A stretch of 64,000 bases of DNA from Thelephora terrestris (GCA_015956445.1 WIUZ02000005.1:248001-312000); one strand, 5' to 3'; counted from the first letter of the stretch, positions 12,301 through 25,044 are shown. Notes: generated by a model not told the origin, from the letters alone. Numbers and translations: made by a program.

Positions 12301-15143
12301 ACGCCCTCTGTCTGCACTTCTGGAGCTCCTCTTGGGCGTGCTAGAGGTGATATCAGAGATGGAGTCATTGCAAAACTTGAGGAACGTACTTGAGAGCGCT
12401 GTTTCAACTTGTCGAGTTCTCCGTCCATTCCTGCCTTCCGCTGACGTAGATCTCTCAGTTCCACTTCCTATCTCCCTATGAGCTACGTCTCCAAAGTTGA
12501 AATGATATGGGAGTCTCACCTTGGCCTCCTTCTCACCTTGAAGTCGAGTCTTGGTGGCCTCTGCCTCTTCTTTGGCTTCTCTGACAGCCTCAGATTTCCT
12601 CGCGAGGGTTTCTCGCTCGCTCTTCGCAAGGTCTATTGCAGCCTGTTTTTCGTTACGCTTGATTGTCCAAGGCTGCAGCTCCTTTTGCTTGACCTCGATC
12701 TGGTCGTGAAAAGTACGGGTTTTGTCTGCAAGAGGCCCTTTCAGTAGTTGGGGAGTAGGAAATTGCAGGGTGATCACCTTTTAGGCTTTCCTGGATCTCC
12801 TCAAGTGCCTTTTCCTCCTTAGCGAGAGCATTTTCATGATCTTGAACTTTCTTGGCCTCGCGTTCTGCCTTCGCTTCGTTCTCTTCTATGGACCGCTCCG
12901 CGTCGGCAAGTGAGTGCTCTTCCTACGTTTTTATCAGTTAGTCGTGCCGGTTTCTCCCTCCCTTCGGACGTACCTCTGAGATCGTTTTCTTTGACTTCTT
13001 CGTTTTGGTTTTTACGTGTTTGACCTTCTCTTCGAGGCTAACTTGTCTCCTTTCGTGCTTAGACAAGTCTTTGCTGACTTCCGCCACCATTGCTTTGAGT
13101 TGTTTGTAAGTCTTCTCGCGTTCCTCATAATCCGCTTGCAGCGTGTCGTGGAGGGAGACGTCGTCCGCGTTTTCAGCTTGGAGTTCTTTGAGATCTTTGG
13201 TGACCCGAGCCTAGGTTGAAAGTAAGAATCGCGAGACAAGCGATGCACCCTCACTCACGATATTCTTGTTGTATTCTTTTTCGATTTCCAAGCATTGCCA
13301 CAAGTTATACTGTTGGTATCGTGATAAAGCCTTCGTGTACTCGTTCTTCAACCTGAGGTAATCCTCGGCCTCCCGTTTTTTGTCCTCCAGGGCATTCTTC
13401 TCCTTCTCTGTGATCCTCAACCGGTTGAACTTCTCCGCACGTTCCTCAGTAAGGCGGTCCACCTCGGCAAAGGCCTCTTCGAGGGGTTGTTTAAACTTCG
13501 AAGTCCCAATGATATCCTCCAAATACTCCAATAAGCCGTCCTCGTGTTCCGAGGGAGCCTTTGGTTTCATGAGGGCAATGGCTTCGACTTCTCCCTGCAA
13601 AGAATTGTGAACCCACCATCAGAGTATCACCGGAATCGGACAGACCTGCAAAATGAGAAAACGGTTGTGATCCAGATCGATGTCCTTGCCCTTGAGCAAC
13701 GCCTGAACTTCCTTGTAGGAACTCGTGCGTCCGTTAACGCTGTAATCGCTCTTGTTTGACTTATATGCTGTTCTCGCGACTTCGAGCTTTGAACCAGGAA
13801 CTACTTCGAAAGCGTCTGGGCCAGGCTAAAATACGGTAAACGGATATGTACGGACAGACAAGAGTCACGACCCACCAAATCAATGATTTCTCGGAAGTGA
13901 ATCTCCACGCTGCATTGTTGGAGATCAGGATACCGGTCCGAGTTATGAATGAGCTCGGACAGTTTCCCTTGACGCATCTTCGAAGCTCGATACCCAAAAA
14001 CAAACAAGAGCGCATCTATGGTATTGGACTTTCCAGACCCATTTGGACCGACAATAGCAGAGAACGACTGGGGAGGACAGTCAATTGGACGGACAGCGCA
14101 CGCGGGAATTTTCATACCTTGTGGAAGGGACCGATCTCCTGACGTCCGGCGTAACTCTTGAAGTTGACTAAGGCGATCTTGTGTATGACAAGGCGGGCTC
14201 GTGGACCTTGGGGTTCCTCTGGGGCAGGCGGAAGGGGCTGAGTCCGTGGAGTGCGGGCGGGAGGCTGTTCCGTCGACGATTCTCCGTCAGACTCAATGGG
14301 TGGAGGTTGGGCCTTCTTGGGAGATGATTTCGGGGTGGAAAGGGGAGGATTTTCGTTTTGAGCACCAAAAGGATGGTCGTGGGTGGATTCCGGTCTTGGC
14401 TCTGATTCCAGCTCTGGTTCGGATTCTGGCAGGGGTGCTGGAGAAGGAGACTTTTGTTTAACCGGCGGTTTAGATGGACCTGCCCGTGAGTTCGACTTCG
14501 CCGAAGTGGAGGGGTGAGACTTGGGTCCAGACGAAGCAGCTTCTGTGGCTGATATTTCGACAACATCTGAGTCGTCGTCCGACACAACCACTGGCTTCCT
14601 ACCACTGCGAGCAGACTGTTTCTTGGGCTTCTCAGATGGTATAACAACGCTTGATGGTTCGGGTTTTGGTGGGATTGAGGATCTTGTGGACCTACGGGCT
14701 GGAGCAGGCACCTCTTCCACTTCGTCGTCTTGCTCATCCATAATAGCTACCAATGGCCTAGCCCTGCTCGCCCTGGTAGAGGCTTTGGAGCTCGCTAGTC
14801 GCCCCTTTCGCGGGGGAGGGTCGTGCTGCACGGTATCGACACTCACAGCGGCAAATCCTTCCTTGGCTGCCCCGCGTCTGCGTTTGACGGGCGGAGGCGA
14901 ATCCTCTACAGGCTGTTCGCCTTCTCCAGTTTCTGGGACATCTTTGAGCGCAGATTTTGATCGAGCGGATCCACGGGTTCGAGAAGTAGTCGATGATGGT
15001 TTCTTTGTCCGGGGGAGCTGCTTCTCGACCACCTCCTCTGTATCATCACCGTCTACTTCTGCTAGCCCTCGCTTCCTCCTGGAAACCTTCTCTTCGGGCA
15101 CAACGGAGGTCGATACTGACCGCGTCGTGCGTCTGGGAGGCAT
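9366..15143 (-). CDS. SMC4: Structural maintenance of chromosomes protein 4 (condensin ATPase)
   Basis: SMC4 pairs with SMC2 as the ATPase core of condensin, which compacts chromosomes. The ATG at 15143 gives 'MPPRRTTRSVSTS'; a TTG two codons upstream is not a likely start. A basic, disordered N-terminus of about 320 residues precedes 'VNFKSYAGRQEIGPFHK'. The Walker A motif 'VGPNGSGKSNTIDALLF' follows, then 'VFGYRASKMR' and 'SELIHNSDRYPDLQQCSVE', which is specific to SMC4 among the SMCs. Long coiled coils flank a hinge (about 12050-11690, 'NIGRASFMVLEKL'). The C-terminal head has the ABC signature 'NLSGGEKTLSSLALVFALHA' (about 10070-10000) and Walker B/D-loop 'FMDEIDAALDFRNVS' (about 9920-9870). 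At least ten introns interrupt the gene. It ends in an Ala/Pro-rich tail beyond 'FALNAPALPQAPAP'. All catalytic motifs look intact. Confidence 0.95.
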
Positions 15144-15281
15144 GGTCAAATCCGAGGGCCAAAGATGAAAGGGTTGAGATAGACACGCGTCACAAAGCGA
15201 ATTGCTTCACGTGACACTCTCGATCGTGTTCGATGAATGATCGTGACCTATAGTCACGATCCCTGTCACGTAATCCTCAGG

Positions 15282-16682
15282 TCATCCCATCACCTCCAAA
15301 AACCAATAGCCCAATCCATGCCCGTTCCATAGTTTTTCTTCTTTGCGAAGCGTGTCAGGATACAGAAGCGGAGTATCTTCCTCATTAAACCAAGGATGCT
15401 GGAGTGCCTGAGCGGAAGTCATCCGTGCAGACGGGGAGCACAACAATAGCCCATCTAGGACATCAAGCGGTGATGGTTTTTGACGTGAACCGTCCAAGGC
15501 CACATTTTTTGGCGTTGCTGGCATATGCGGGAGCAGTTTTCGGAGGTCCACCGGATCGGCGTGTTCGAAGGTCAGCAGTTTGGCGTGGGGCAAAGATAAA
15601 AAGTCCTAGCAGAAGTATCAGGTCCACTGATTCATGGTAGGGTTTCAACGCATTTACCGGCCAATTCGTCTCATTTGGAGTTCCTCTAACTTTGAAAATG
15701 CTCCAAGCCAGCCCGATATCGCCTCTTTCCGCGTCGAAAAGGGGTAGGCGGCGCCACGAGGTCATCCGCGTTGGCGGTGCGTTGCGCAGGAAAATGAAGG
15801 GTGGGGGCTCATTTTGTTGGTCGTCCTCAGCTTCCTCGTTGCGTTCGTCATCCCACTCGTCCAAGTCGTCGGCCTGTTCTTTCAACGGGCGGAAGTACTC
15901 CGCGAACGTCGCACCCAGGCTCCACATATCCGCGGCAAACGCGTCGTAAGTCTTTGGTCCAAACAAGAGCTCGGGCGCTCGATATGGTCTATCGATCCTC
16001 AGAACCGTCAAAACACTCATATTGCGCGGACGTACCCTGTGGCAACCTCCGTGTACATATTGGTTTGTGTTTCAGGCCACAAATCTCCGTCGTTCTCATT
16101 GCTGGATGTCCAAGCAATTCCAAAATCGATCAATTTCACTTGACACACCTCAGTGATTAGTACGTTGCTAGGTTTAATGTCACGATGTGCAATCGAGTGG
16201 GAGTGCAGGTATGCGAGAGCAACAAAGATCTGATGCAAAATGCCTTTTGATAACAAGACAAACCGAGATTCAAGGATGGCATTTCCATAAGTCAAGTCCG
16301 GAGTTGAGAAAGCAGTGAACGATGGGGAGTTTACAAGTGTTGCCAAAGAGTGTGGGATATATGGCATCCACATTCGACAGTAGCCCGAGTCTTGATCGTG
16401 AGCCAAGAGCTTGATCACCTGCGGCTGTATTGTGAGCGAGCGGTCGTATATGCAAAATCAGCGGCATACATTCGGACAAGACAGGGTCGATAAGAGTCGT
16501 ATTTCCTTGTGGATGTCGTGAGGCTCCTTTGCAAACTTGCGGTCGGCTATCGAAAGCTTGAGAGCTGTCTGTGGTGGTCCAGGATCACGGTACACTGTTG
16601 AAAATGGACCATCGTGAATAAGCTCCCTAAACCAGGTAAGTACACCAAATAGATATTGCAGCGGAGCCGTGGAGGCGTACAT
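15282..16682 (-). CDS. CDK-like serine/threonine kinase (Csk1/Cak1-type)
   Basis: Joined exons encode a CMGC-type kinase. Visible motifs are '[12 protein letters not shown]' (glycine-rich loop reduced to one or two glycines), 'ALKLS' (VAIK lysine), catalytic loop '[12 protein letters not shown]', 'KLIDFGIAW' (DFG), and '[10 protein letters not shown]' with '[15 protein letters not shown]'. An acidic insert near 15860-15790 ('[14 protein letters not shown]') splits the C-lobe. The protein ends in '[11 protein letters not shown]'. The weak glycine loop preceded by 'R.L.HDG' and the short 'DFGIAW' segment recall fission yeast Csk1, a kinase that activates CDKs; this link is an inference. The start is uncertain: 16682 is the first in-frame ATG of the unspliced reading, and a 54-nt intron could move it (see findings). 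The gene sits 139 bp upstream of SMC4 on the same strand. Confidence 0.75.
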
Positions 16683-16830
16683 ATCGGAATGTATGTTTAC
16701 GGTGAGAGCCACAAAGATGTCAAGGGCAGATGAAAGATGTACTCGTGATCGACAAAAGCAATGCGACAGTCAGGGAAATAAGATACAACAATGATCTCTA
16801 TCCATTGTAAACATGGGAACTATCCAAAAA

Positions 16831-19800
16831 TCACCTCCCTCCGCCTACGCCGACACCAAACCGCTTCGCACCTACACCCCCAGGTTTTCTGGGGCTGGTA
16901 GGGTTTGACTCCTCTGCCTTCTTCTGCCACTGATCGATCAGCTTGCTCACTCCAGCGTACGGCCGTTCTGGAGATGGAGACTTCGGCTCTGGAGTGTCGT
17001 CTCCCGCTGAAAGTCGTTGAGGCTGGAAAGAACTACTTCGGCCAGGTTCTATTGGGGACCTCCTGGGAGATGTTCTGCTTGTGGGAGACGTCCTGGACCC
17101 TGGACGATAAATTTTATCATCCTCCGGGACGTTCAACGATAGCCCCTGTCTGACGACTGGCGAGTTTGTCGGGGAAACCTTGATAAACCTCGTGTGAGAA
17201 CTGCCAATGTTCTGACCTTCGTTCTGATGGGGCTTAAGGCCTGTGGGTTTTGATGGCACTGAGGGAGAGAGTAGGGGAATTCCGGGAAGCGAAAGAGGCT
17301 TTGTCCCTGGTTCGTTGATGCCTTCGTATCGCTGAACAATGTCTGTGATCGATGTACGCCGAGAGCGGGATATCGTCCTGATCCCTTCTTTATCTAGCGG
17401 CACCGCTAAGGAAGGTGATGGAGGGTCGAGTTCCCCCCCGGTCGATCTAGAGGGGAAAATGAGCATTGACTGTGGCCGTGACCGAGGCTGTGATCGGGTA
17501 TTAGAGAACGAGGACGGTCGCGAAGCTTGGTTGACCGTTCTCGACGCGACTGTGTTTGAAGTGACTTTTCGCTCTGGCTCAACGGCCTGTGGGATAAATC
17601 TCGAGGAAGTGGGGGGTTTCTCAGGGATAAAGGACTGTAAGGGTGGGCCAGCCGGTGACGAAGACCTTGGGAGACCACTAATTTCACCTGGGGTATCGAG
17701 TCCAGAAGGGAAGAACGAAGAACGATTGGTCCCTGGCTCCGATCTATTTCCCTTGCCCTTTTCCTTGTCCTTGTCCAAAATGTTTGACCCTCCCCACAAG
17801 TCTACCAGGTCGTGAACCGAACTTTGCCTGCGTTTCGATTTCGTACTTATGTCAGCCTTTTTCTGTCCACTACGCCTCAACTCCTTCAGAGTCCCAAACC
17901 CGCCGTCCGGATCTTCAGGGCTATCTTCACTGCTCAAAGAGCTGACAGACGGCTCTCGAGGCAGCTGATCCTTTGGAACGGTGGGACTAAGGGGACTCCA
18001 GTTATCCGACAATCCACTGCCTTTCACGGCGGCATCTCCATTGACACCGTGGAGGCGAGCACCCGTGTGGCTTCCGGGTTTGACCGGATGAGTCACAGTA
18101 GAGGTAGAGGTGCTAGGGACTGTAGTCTCTGGCAAAACCATCTGCTCTACATTTCCTTCCAAAGGTTGGGCGATGAGATGGGGGCTCTTCTCGATGAAGG
18201 AGGCCCGTTTACTAGGAGAGTCTCGTAGTACCGGCTCGCCTGGGCTTCCATCCACTCCGGGCATAATTCCTGCAGAAGTATTGAACCTAGACAGGATGTC
18301 GATATTTTCTTGATCGTCACCAGTGAGCCAATCCCGCGAGGATGAGGGGATACCTGAAGCCGATGGTCGAGACAAGAGGTCGGCGAGGGAGTCCGTCGCT
18401 TCCTTTGGGTTGCTATAGGACGTTGTGGTGTGGCCCCTTACCATCGGAGGTCGTCCAGATTTTAGCCGTCCGGTAACCTGGGTACTCGGAACCTCTCCCG
18501 ATGCTCCGTCTCGCTTGTCCTGCATGGTGGTGCCAGTAACCGTCTGAGATCTTGACCCAAGTAAGGTCGACACCTCTGCCGGTAGTTTGAGTGCCCCACC
18601 GGTTTTCTTGGAACTGTATGGTTGTGACGATCCTAGCGAATGGGTCGGTTTAGCACCTGCCGCACGATCAAAGTCCTCGATGGACGGGAAACGTTCTTCT
18701 ATTGGGGCGTTTTCGGAAAGGGGTCGAGAGAGAATTGGGAGTTGAGGTGAAGGTGGGGGTCTGGGTGAAAGTCTCTTTGGAGTGAGGGGTTGTTCAAAGG
18801 GCAATGCGAGTCCTGTCCTCGTTGTCCGTGCTTCCGCGAGGGTTGGTGCAGGAGGCTTCTCGGCCAAACCCAACCCTTCGAATGCATCTCTTGGTTTGTT
18901 GCTGCGAGATGCGCCCGTTTTGGGAGGTTCTTGGGAGGTAGATAGGGCGCCAGAGGGCTGGGGTTTGGGAGTTGGGGTCGAAGCCGCTTTTGGTTGTTCA
19001 CTCGGGAAGTCGAATGAGAGAGGTGACCCTCCGAAAGAATCCCCAAAACCATTGGTAAGGAAGTCGTTGGCGAACCCGGGGGAAATCGCTGTCGTATCCT
19101 TACCCTTCGAGACGGGATCGGGAGTTGTTGAAGGCTTGACCTTCCATGCTCCTGAGGTAACGAGACCAGATTTGTGGCCTCTGACAAAGGCATTATCTTT
19201 GGGGCCCAACTTCCACGGGCTGTCCTTATCATTCGACGAAGCAGGTGCCGGTTCATTTCCCAAGATTCTGCCCTTCGTAGGCCCCTTACGCGGACTCGTA
19301 GACCTCGAACGAGGGGTCGGCGAAGGTTCTGGCCGTCCACGCCGCATTGGAGCAATTGCTTCGAGGACCTTCTCACGGGCCTGGACTCCGTTGTTCTTTG
19401 TGGCTGAAGCGGGAGATTGAGACTTATATGCGACCAAGTCATCTAGCATCGCCTTTGAGCCACCAACGTTCATCGAGCGAGGAGAAAGAGGTGCTTGTTC
19501 GGGGATACTGTATGTGAAACGGGACTTCGTGCCCCGCAGACGATGAACGTTATTCAGAATCTCGAAAACGGTCGGTCGCTGAGCACCATGCTCACGCAAA
19601 ATGGACGCTGCATAATGATGAACGAAGGCTCTCCAAGGTTAAAAGTAAAACCAACCAATTAAGCTGACCATGTGAGAGGAGTACACCGGATAAGGCGGGA
19701 TTTTGTACTGGACGTTGAGGATGGCGAGTGGTCCATGTTCTTCGAACGGTGTCGTGTAATAGCAGAGTTTGTAGAGGAGAACCCCAAGTGCCCAGACATC

Positions 19801-20671
19801 AGATTTCTCGTCCACTGGACGCCGTAAGAAGGTATCCACCATTTCTGGTGCTCGGTATTGAAGAGTCGTGTGACGGTTGAGATCAGCCTCCAGCGCTCGA
19901 ATTTCTTGAGTGGTGGAAGGAGGTTTGGGGTTTACTATTGTTGCGGATCCGAAGTCGCAAAGTTTGAACGAGGTAGGTGATGCCTGCAGAATGTTCTCGA
20001 CCTTCAGATCACGGTGTAGAAGGGCAGGCTTCAGGTTGTGCATCGCAGCAACACCCTCGCAGACGTCAATGAAAATTGTCAGGATCTCAGCTTCGGTTAG
20101 CCTCTCCCGTAGCCTTCTGTTCATCATATCAATGATACCGCCACCTAGTTTGAATCAGTTTCAGTTGGCAAGCGAAGGGTCGATTATTTGCGAACCAGGG
20201 CAGAACTCCATGAGAATGAACACTTCATAGGTACCGTTCGATAGCCTGTGCCATGCAGCATCTATGAGATGCACAATGTTCGGGTGGCCCTTTAGTATTC
20301 GCTAGAGACCGAACAATGCGCAACTGTTGCCATCGAGAAGGCAGTAATTAATGCTCACCATGATGTCAACCTCCTTCTTCACATCAGTCAGCATACCATC
20401 GTTTGCGACGGCGATCCTCTTGAGAACATGATGTGTTGTCCCATAGACTGGTGCCGAAGTCCGTACGAGGTAGACGTGAGCGAAGCCGCCTGTATTTGGG
20501 TTGCGCACAGTAAGCGGTTGTGTTCCAGAACGGGCGATCACAGTTGAGGCGATGGAGCTCACCTTGACTCAAGTACCGTTCTACTTGAACGGTATACTTG
20601 TTGACGGAAATATTTTGACCTGGTGCCAGAGTCCCATGAGGTTGTGCGTAGGTTGGGTTTGGATGAGCCAT
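16831..20671 (-). CDS. Ark1/Prk1/AAK1-family (NAK) protein kinase
   Basis: The ATG at 20671 opens 'MAHPNPTYAQPHGTLAPG'. Exon joins give 'YTVQVERYLSQGGFAHVYLV' (glycine loop), 'HVLKRIAV' (ATP lysine), 'HPNIVHLIDAAWHR', 'VFILMEFCPGGGIIDMMN', catalytic 'LLHRDLKVENIL', 'KLCDFGSAT' and 'TTLQYRAPEMVDTF'. The phrases 'SEGGFAHVYLV', 'DLKVENIL', 'CDFGSAT' and 'PEMVD' are hallmarks of the Numb-associated kinase family. In yeast, Ark1, Prk1 and Akl1 phosphorylate Pan1/Sla1-type coat proteins and end actin-driven endocytosis at the plasma membrane. After the kinase domain comes one huge disordered exon (19599-16831, about 920 residues) rich in Ser, Pro and Lys, likely an adaptor and phospho-target tail. 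It ends 'KRFGVGVGGGR'. The gene runs divergently from the dehydrogenase gene, 142 bp away. Confidence 0.93.
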
Positions 20672-20813
20672 GGACTGGCTCGACGGCGAATTTGGTGAGT
20701 GGACAGGATCTCCAGTTGACAATTGTCTCACGTGGTCGCAACTGATCGCACGGGCGCCCCGTCCCTGGTTCATCCGCTACACACCAGATCATCCCATCGC
20801 CCAAGATCGCACA
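20672..20813. promoter_or_regulatory. Compact bidirectional promoter
   Basis: Only 142 bp lie between the start codons of the Ark-type kinase (minus) and the dehydrogenase (plus). Both core promoters and both 5' leaders must fit here or overlap the coding sequence. I see no clear TATA box. Confidence 0.6.
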
Positions 20814-22364
20814 ATGTCTGACGCCTTGCTCCCCCCTAAAGACAAGACGGACACTCTTCCTTACTCTCGTCCAGTCACTCCTGATCACGGTCGTCGCGTC
20901 GGCGTCTACGGATTGGGTGCTATAGGTTATAGTGTAGCCAGGAACCTGGCCAACTCTCTCTCCATTCTCCCTCTTGTCGTGTACAATAGGACATCCGCCA
21001 AGTCAGAGAAGATCGCCAACGAGCTTGGTCCAAACAAGATCCTGGTAGCTCAGAGTCCTGCTGATCTTGTCGACTCCTGCGATATCATGTGGGCCTGTTT
21101 GCATCGAAGCCCAACACACGCATTGACCTGCTTGTATCAGCTTTACGTTTCTCGCAAACGATGAGGTAGTTAAGTCTGCGTACAAGCAGTTTTATCAGGC
21201 TCTTCAGGTATAGACTTTGTGTCATGAATGCCCCACCCGATCTCACGTCGGATGGCAAGGCTACATCATCAGTCACCCCAAAAATTTTCGTCGAATCCAG
21301 CACTGTACGCTTTCTCTCTATCGGCCTTGCGCTTGATGATGACCTCCCCCCTTAGACATACCCCACGGTGGCAGGTACATGGCGGACCGCTTCCTATTAT
21401 CGCCGAAGGGACACTGAATGATTCTATTGAATTTAGGTGAACTGGATAATCTGATCTCCTCCGTGCCTCATGCTCGATTCATTTCTTGTCCCGTCTTTGG
21501 CGCTCCACCTGCCGCAGCGAAGGGCTTGCTGATTGCGGTAATGAGCGGTGACTACCGTTCTAAGAAGGAAGTTGCCTACCTTCTCGTCCCTGCGGCTGCC
21601 CGGAAGGTCGTAGATCTCGGAGGGAACGTCGAAAAGGGTTTGGAAATCATTTTTTTGCCACTGCATCATCTCAACACTAGTTACAGCTCCAACGCTTAAA
21701 CTTTTTGGAAATTCTTTGATCCTCGGGACTATGGAGATCATGGCCGAGTCTTTGACCCTTGCCGATAAGGCTGGGATCGACTCCAGTGTCGCCTTGACTC
21801 TTCTGAACGGTCAGTCATCCCAATGTTTCTCTCGATCTGTGTTTTGAGCGTTCAGAGTTCTTTAGACCTCTTCCCTGCTCCGATGTGCGCATTTGCGTTG
21901 CACAGTTGATTTCCCAACTGACTGTGCACAATGCTAGAATGACCGCTTACGCCGACAAGATGACCAATGACAAATTCGATGGCACTCTCGGCTTTTCCAT
22001 CGATGGAGGAATCAAGGACGCCAGGTAATATTCTGGCTGTATTGTGTTAAGGCCTTGCTCAGTGTACAATATTCTCAGCCACATCCGGCGTCTTACCTCG
22101 GAACTCAACTCTCCTATGCCTGCAATCGATATTGCCCACCAACACATGCTGACCGCAAGAGCTGGACACGTCACAAAGGTCCAACAGGGTACCTCAAAAT
22201 ACCAAACTCTTGACTGGAGTGCGCTCGTCTCTGGGGTCAGGGTTACTGCGGGTTTAGCAGCCACGGGTAGTGGTTCGGTGCGTCATCAACCACCTCAGTT
22301 TTCTACCTGACATACCTTCTGACCGGCATTACAGCACACCGGAGTCGTCCTTGACGACGAGTAG
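20814..22364 (+). CDS. NAD(P)-binding 3-hydroxyisobutyrate dehydrogenase-like protein
   Basis: The ATG at 20814 gives 'MSDALLPPKDKTDTL'. The Rossmann motif is 'GVYGLGAIGYSVARNLA' (GxGxxG), followed by 'VVYNRTSAKSEK'. Splicing at 21089-21143 gives 'DSCDIFTFLANDEVV', the usual end of the cofactor domain. Short exons then give 'KIFVESSTTYPTVAGELDN', 'FISCPVFGAPPAAAKG' (substrate-binding region) and 'APTLKLFGNSLILGTMEI', which holds the catalytic-type lysine. The last exon adds 'HTGVVLDDE' before the stop at 22362-22364. About eight short introns interrupt it. The fold matches the beta-hydroxyacid dehydrogenase family (3-hydroxyisobutyrate dehydrogenase, glyoxylate reductase, NP60/GLYR1). The exact substrate is unknown. 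No mitochondrial targeting signal is obvious, so a role in valine breakdown is not assured. Confidence 0.85.
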
Positions 22365-22469
22365 AGTCAGGAACCGTTACCACATCCTCCTCACACGAAA
22401 ACGTATAGAATTCCCATGTTGTACAAACCATAGAACAATGAGTGGCAGGCTTCACTGAGAACAGCACTA

Positions 22470-24866
22470 CTATAACCGCAGACCACGCCTGTATTTGATA
22501 AAGTCCACCAAGTTATCTCTGGTCTCTTCCCCTCTGCGCTTCAACTCAATTCCACCAGGTTTCTTTTTGTTGATTCCCCGGACCAACTTCCTAATGGGCT
22601 CCACTGCATCAATGAGCTTACCCAGGATGTCGTTTTCCCGGAAATTGATGTCATAAGGCACCGTCTCGTCTGAATAGATGTCAATCAAGGCTGAAGTCAC
22701 TTGAAGGGTCGACTCGACGGATGTCCGATCGACGGTGCCGGTAGGAAGTAATGATACGAGATAACTAGCGATGACCTATGGAAGGAGAGTTAACCATAGG
22801 TGAACGACCTGTAAGGAAAAGAGAGAGTCTCACTCGGTTCGCATCAATCGACAGTGGATGCTGGGCCAAACACTCGAGGGTTCCCACAAGTTTCACCTTC
22901 ATCTGGTCGATTCCGGTATACGCCTCGGATAAGCTCACCAAAAGTCGCACTTGATCTTCTTCAGGAAGAATTATGCCCTTGAAGACGATAGATACGCCCC
23001 ACAGAACACCGATCGCAGTCTCCCAAAACAATCTTTGCTCCTTAGTGATTGCGGCCGACCGTAAATCCCCAGCTTTCTGCAACACTGTCCACAAAGAATT
23101 CCATATCGTCATGCCTTGAGCCCTTTCGGCGTCAGTGATATATCGGTGGGAGGTAGCAAGAGACAAGAAGAGGTTGTTGAGGCACTCCAGAGCACAAAGG
23201 TGGATCGACCCAAGCGCCGAAGTTATCGGTGGGTGAATGGAGGGAGAACCTGGGGGTGGGAAGGACAAATGGGTAGGCTCTATGAGGGAGAGGATCGTGG
23301 GGATCAAGAATGCAAATCGGGAGAGATTTGGTTGTGAGGCAGCAGGGGTTTCATCGGTCGCCATTTGATCATCCGTGTCCTCTTCACCATCTGCATCCTC
23401 TTCCGCTTCTTCCGCTTCGTCAGCGACGTCATTTTCAGGTGAGATTTCCGAGTCGGGTAAGGTAGCGCAAACGGAAGTCAAAATCTCAAGGCCTAGCTGG
23501 ATCGTCCGTAGCCGGTTTTCGAACCGTTCTAGATCGAGCTCTAAGGGAGTTTTGTCTTCTGATTTGGGAGTATGATTGAGTGAGAGGCTCTCCATTTGCG
23601 GCAAGGAAGCCTACCCACTCGATGAGACACCAACGAGACCGGATCAGAGCTCACGCACCTGTTTTTCGACTAACGTCTGGATCTGCTGAGATGTTTCGGG
23701 CAGTGAGATCGAGGTCAACAGTGGTGGCATGAGGGGAAGCACGATTTCGCCCCCGATGTCCACAGCAGAGGCCGCGGTGAGAGGCGGTAAGGGGGATATA
23801 TTCCATAAGATTCCAGCGGAAAGAACCTTGAGAGCCATCCCCCTGATATCATCAGATGCTAGCTGACCCTGGGCAATGGACAGGAGAGCCGATGTATATG
23901 ATCCATTTGTCCGTAACTCTTCTGCAGCTGGCGGGTTGTCCTCGGTCAGGACGTACAAACACTGCGCTGTCGGCGTTGTCAGCTATGACCAGAACCCAAG
24001 GCCCGACGGCACCACTCACCTGCAGAGGCAACTGCTGACAAGGGTAACTTCTTCCGTTGGACCAGGAAAGACATTAGAAATGGTACGAGGCTGGCCTGGT
24101 TGATCGTGTTTAACGCCTTACTCGAGGTTTCCCTGTTCAAAGTTAGCCCGAAAAACGCATGATGTTCAAAAAATAACTCACGATAAGCACCAAAACATCG
24201 TGATGACACTGTCAGCCAACTCGTACACTACCTTTTGCGCATTCTCAGGCGCAGATTTCGGATTCTCCAGATACTGCGATAGAGTTTGGGCTATCTTCGG
24301 GTGTAAAATCAGAATACATTACAGCGGACGGAAATTGCCCCTTGCCTTCGGAATGAAGGCCTTCAGGGGGGCCAGTACATTCTTATTATACATTTCGCCG
24401 CAAAGTTCATGCCCGCCGTCGATGCAGAGGTTCCTGGAGTCACAACGAGCGTAAGAAGTTGCTCTCGCACATGTTTCGAGGTGTCAATACCTTAGCGCCC
24501 CTGCAGCCTCGACGACTACCTCCTCTTCACTGTCAGAAAGACGTGTGATAAGGATACCGACCACGTCCTTTCCCTGAAGTAACCGTCGTGTAGAGGGATC
24601 GTTTTGGATGATGTTTGAGACTGCGACGCAAGCCCATTTGCGCTCGGCAGGGTCTGCACTCTCCATCTATAACGGAGCAGACTCGGAGCTTAGCAATTTC
24701 CAGATTTCTTTGTGGCACAGTTGGGTACCTTTTGCAGGATCGGTGGAATCTGATCTTTTTTCTGGGAAGTTTCGGCCGCAGCGCTCAGACCCGGTGGTAG
24801 ATGGTTATCCGGGACCCGCATGGGGTTATGGCGTCTCATCGCCTTCTTCTTCTGGGCCTTTCCCAT
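22470..24866 (-). CDS. SYO1: Symportin-like ARM/HEAT-repeat protein Syo1
   Basis: The ATG at 24866 opens 'MGKAQKKKAMRRHNPMRV', the short basic N-terminus seen in Syo1/HEATR3. Armadillo-type helical repeats follow: 'ERKWACVAVSNIIQNDPSTR', 'LITRLSDSEEEVVVEAAGAL', then 'NLCIDGGHELCGEMYNKNVL' across an intron. In the middle lies a strongly acidic loop (about 23440-23350) with runs such as 'EEAEEDADGEEDTDD', the place where Syo1 of Chaetomium binds ribosomal protein. The stop is at 22470. Syo1 carries Rpl5 and Rpl11 together into the nucleus with Kap104 to build the 5S RNP. Domain order, N-terminus and acidic loop support the call. The gene is divergent from the DUF726 gene, with 178 bp between start codons. 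Confidence 0.85.
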
Positions 24867-25044
24867 GGCGGTTTTTGACCTGGGGATACGGGAACAGGCA
24901 AAATTTGTGATCGACAGCCACCACCAAAGGCGGAAGGTGATCAATGTATTACATAATCAACTTTACCCTGTTAACTTCATCGCCGGGGAGGACGGCGTGT
25001 GCGTGCGTCATTCCCCCGCCATCGCAACGAAACCCCCCTACCAA
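24867..25044. promoter_or_regulatory. Short bidirectional promoter
   Basis: This 178-bp spacer separates the start codons of SYO1 (minus) and the DUF726 gene (plus). Both promoters must be here or reach into coding sequence. No TATA-like element stands out. Confidence 0.5.
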
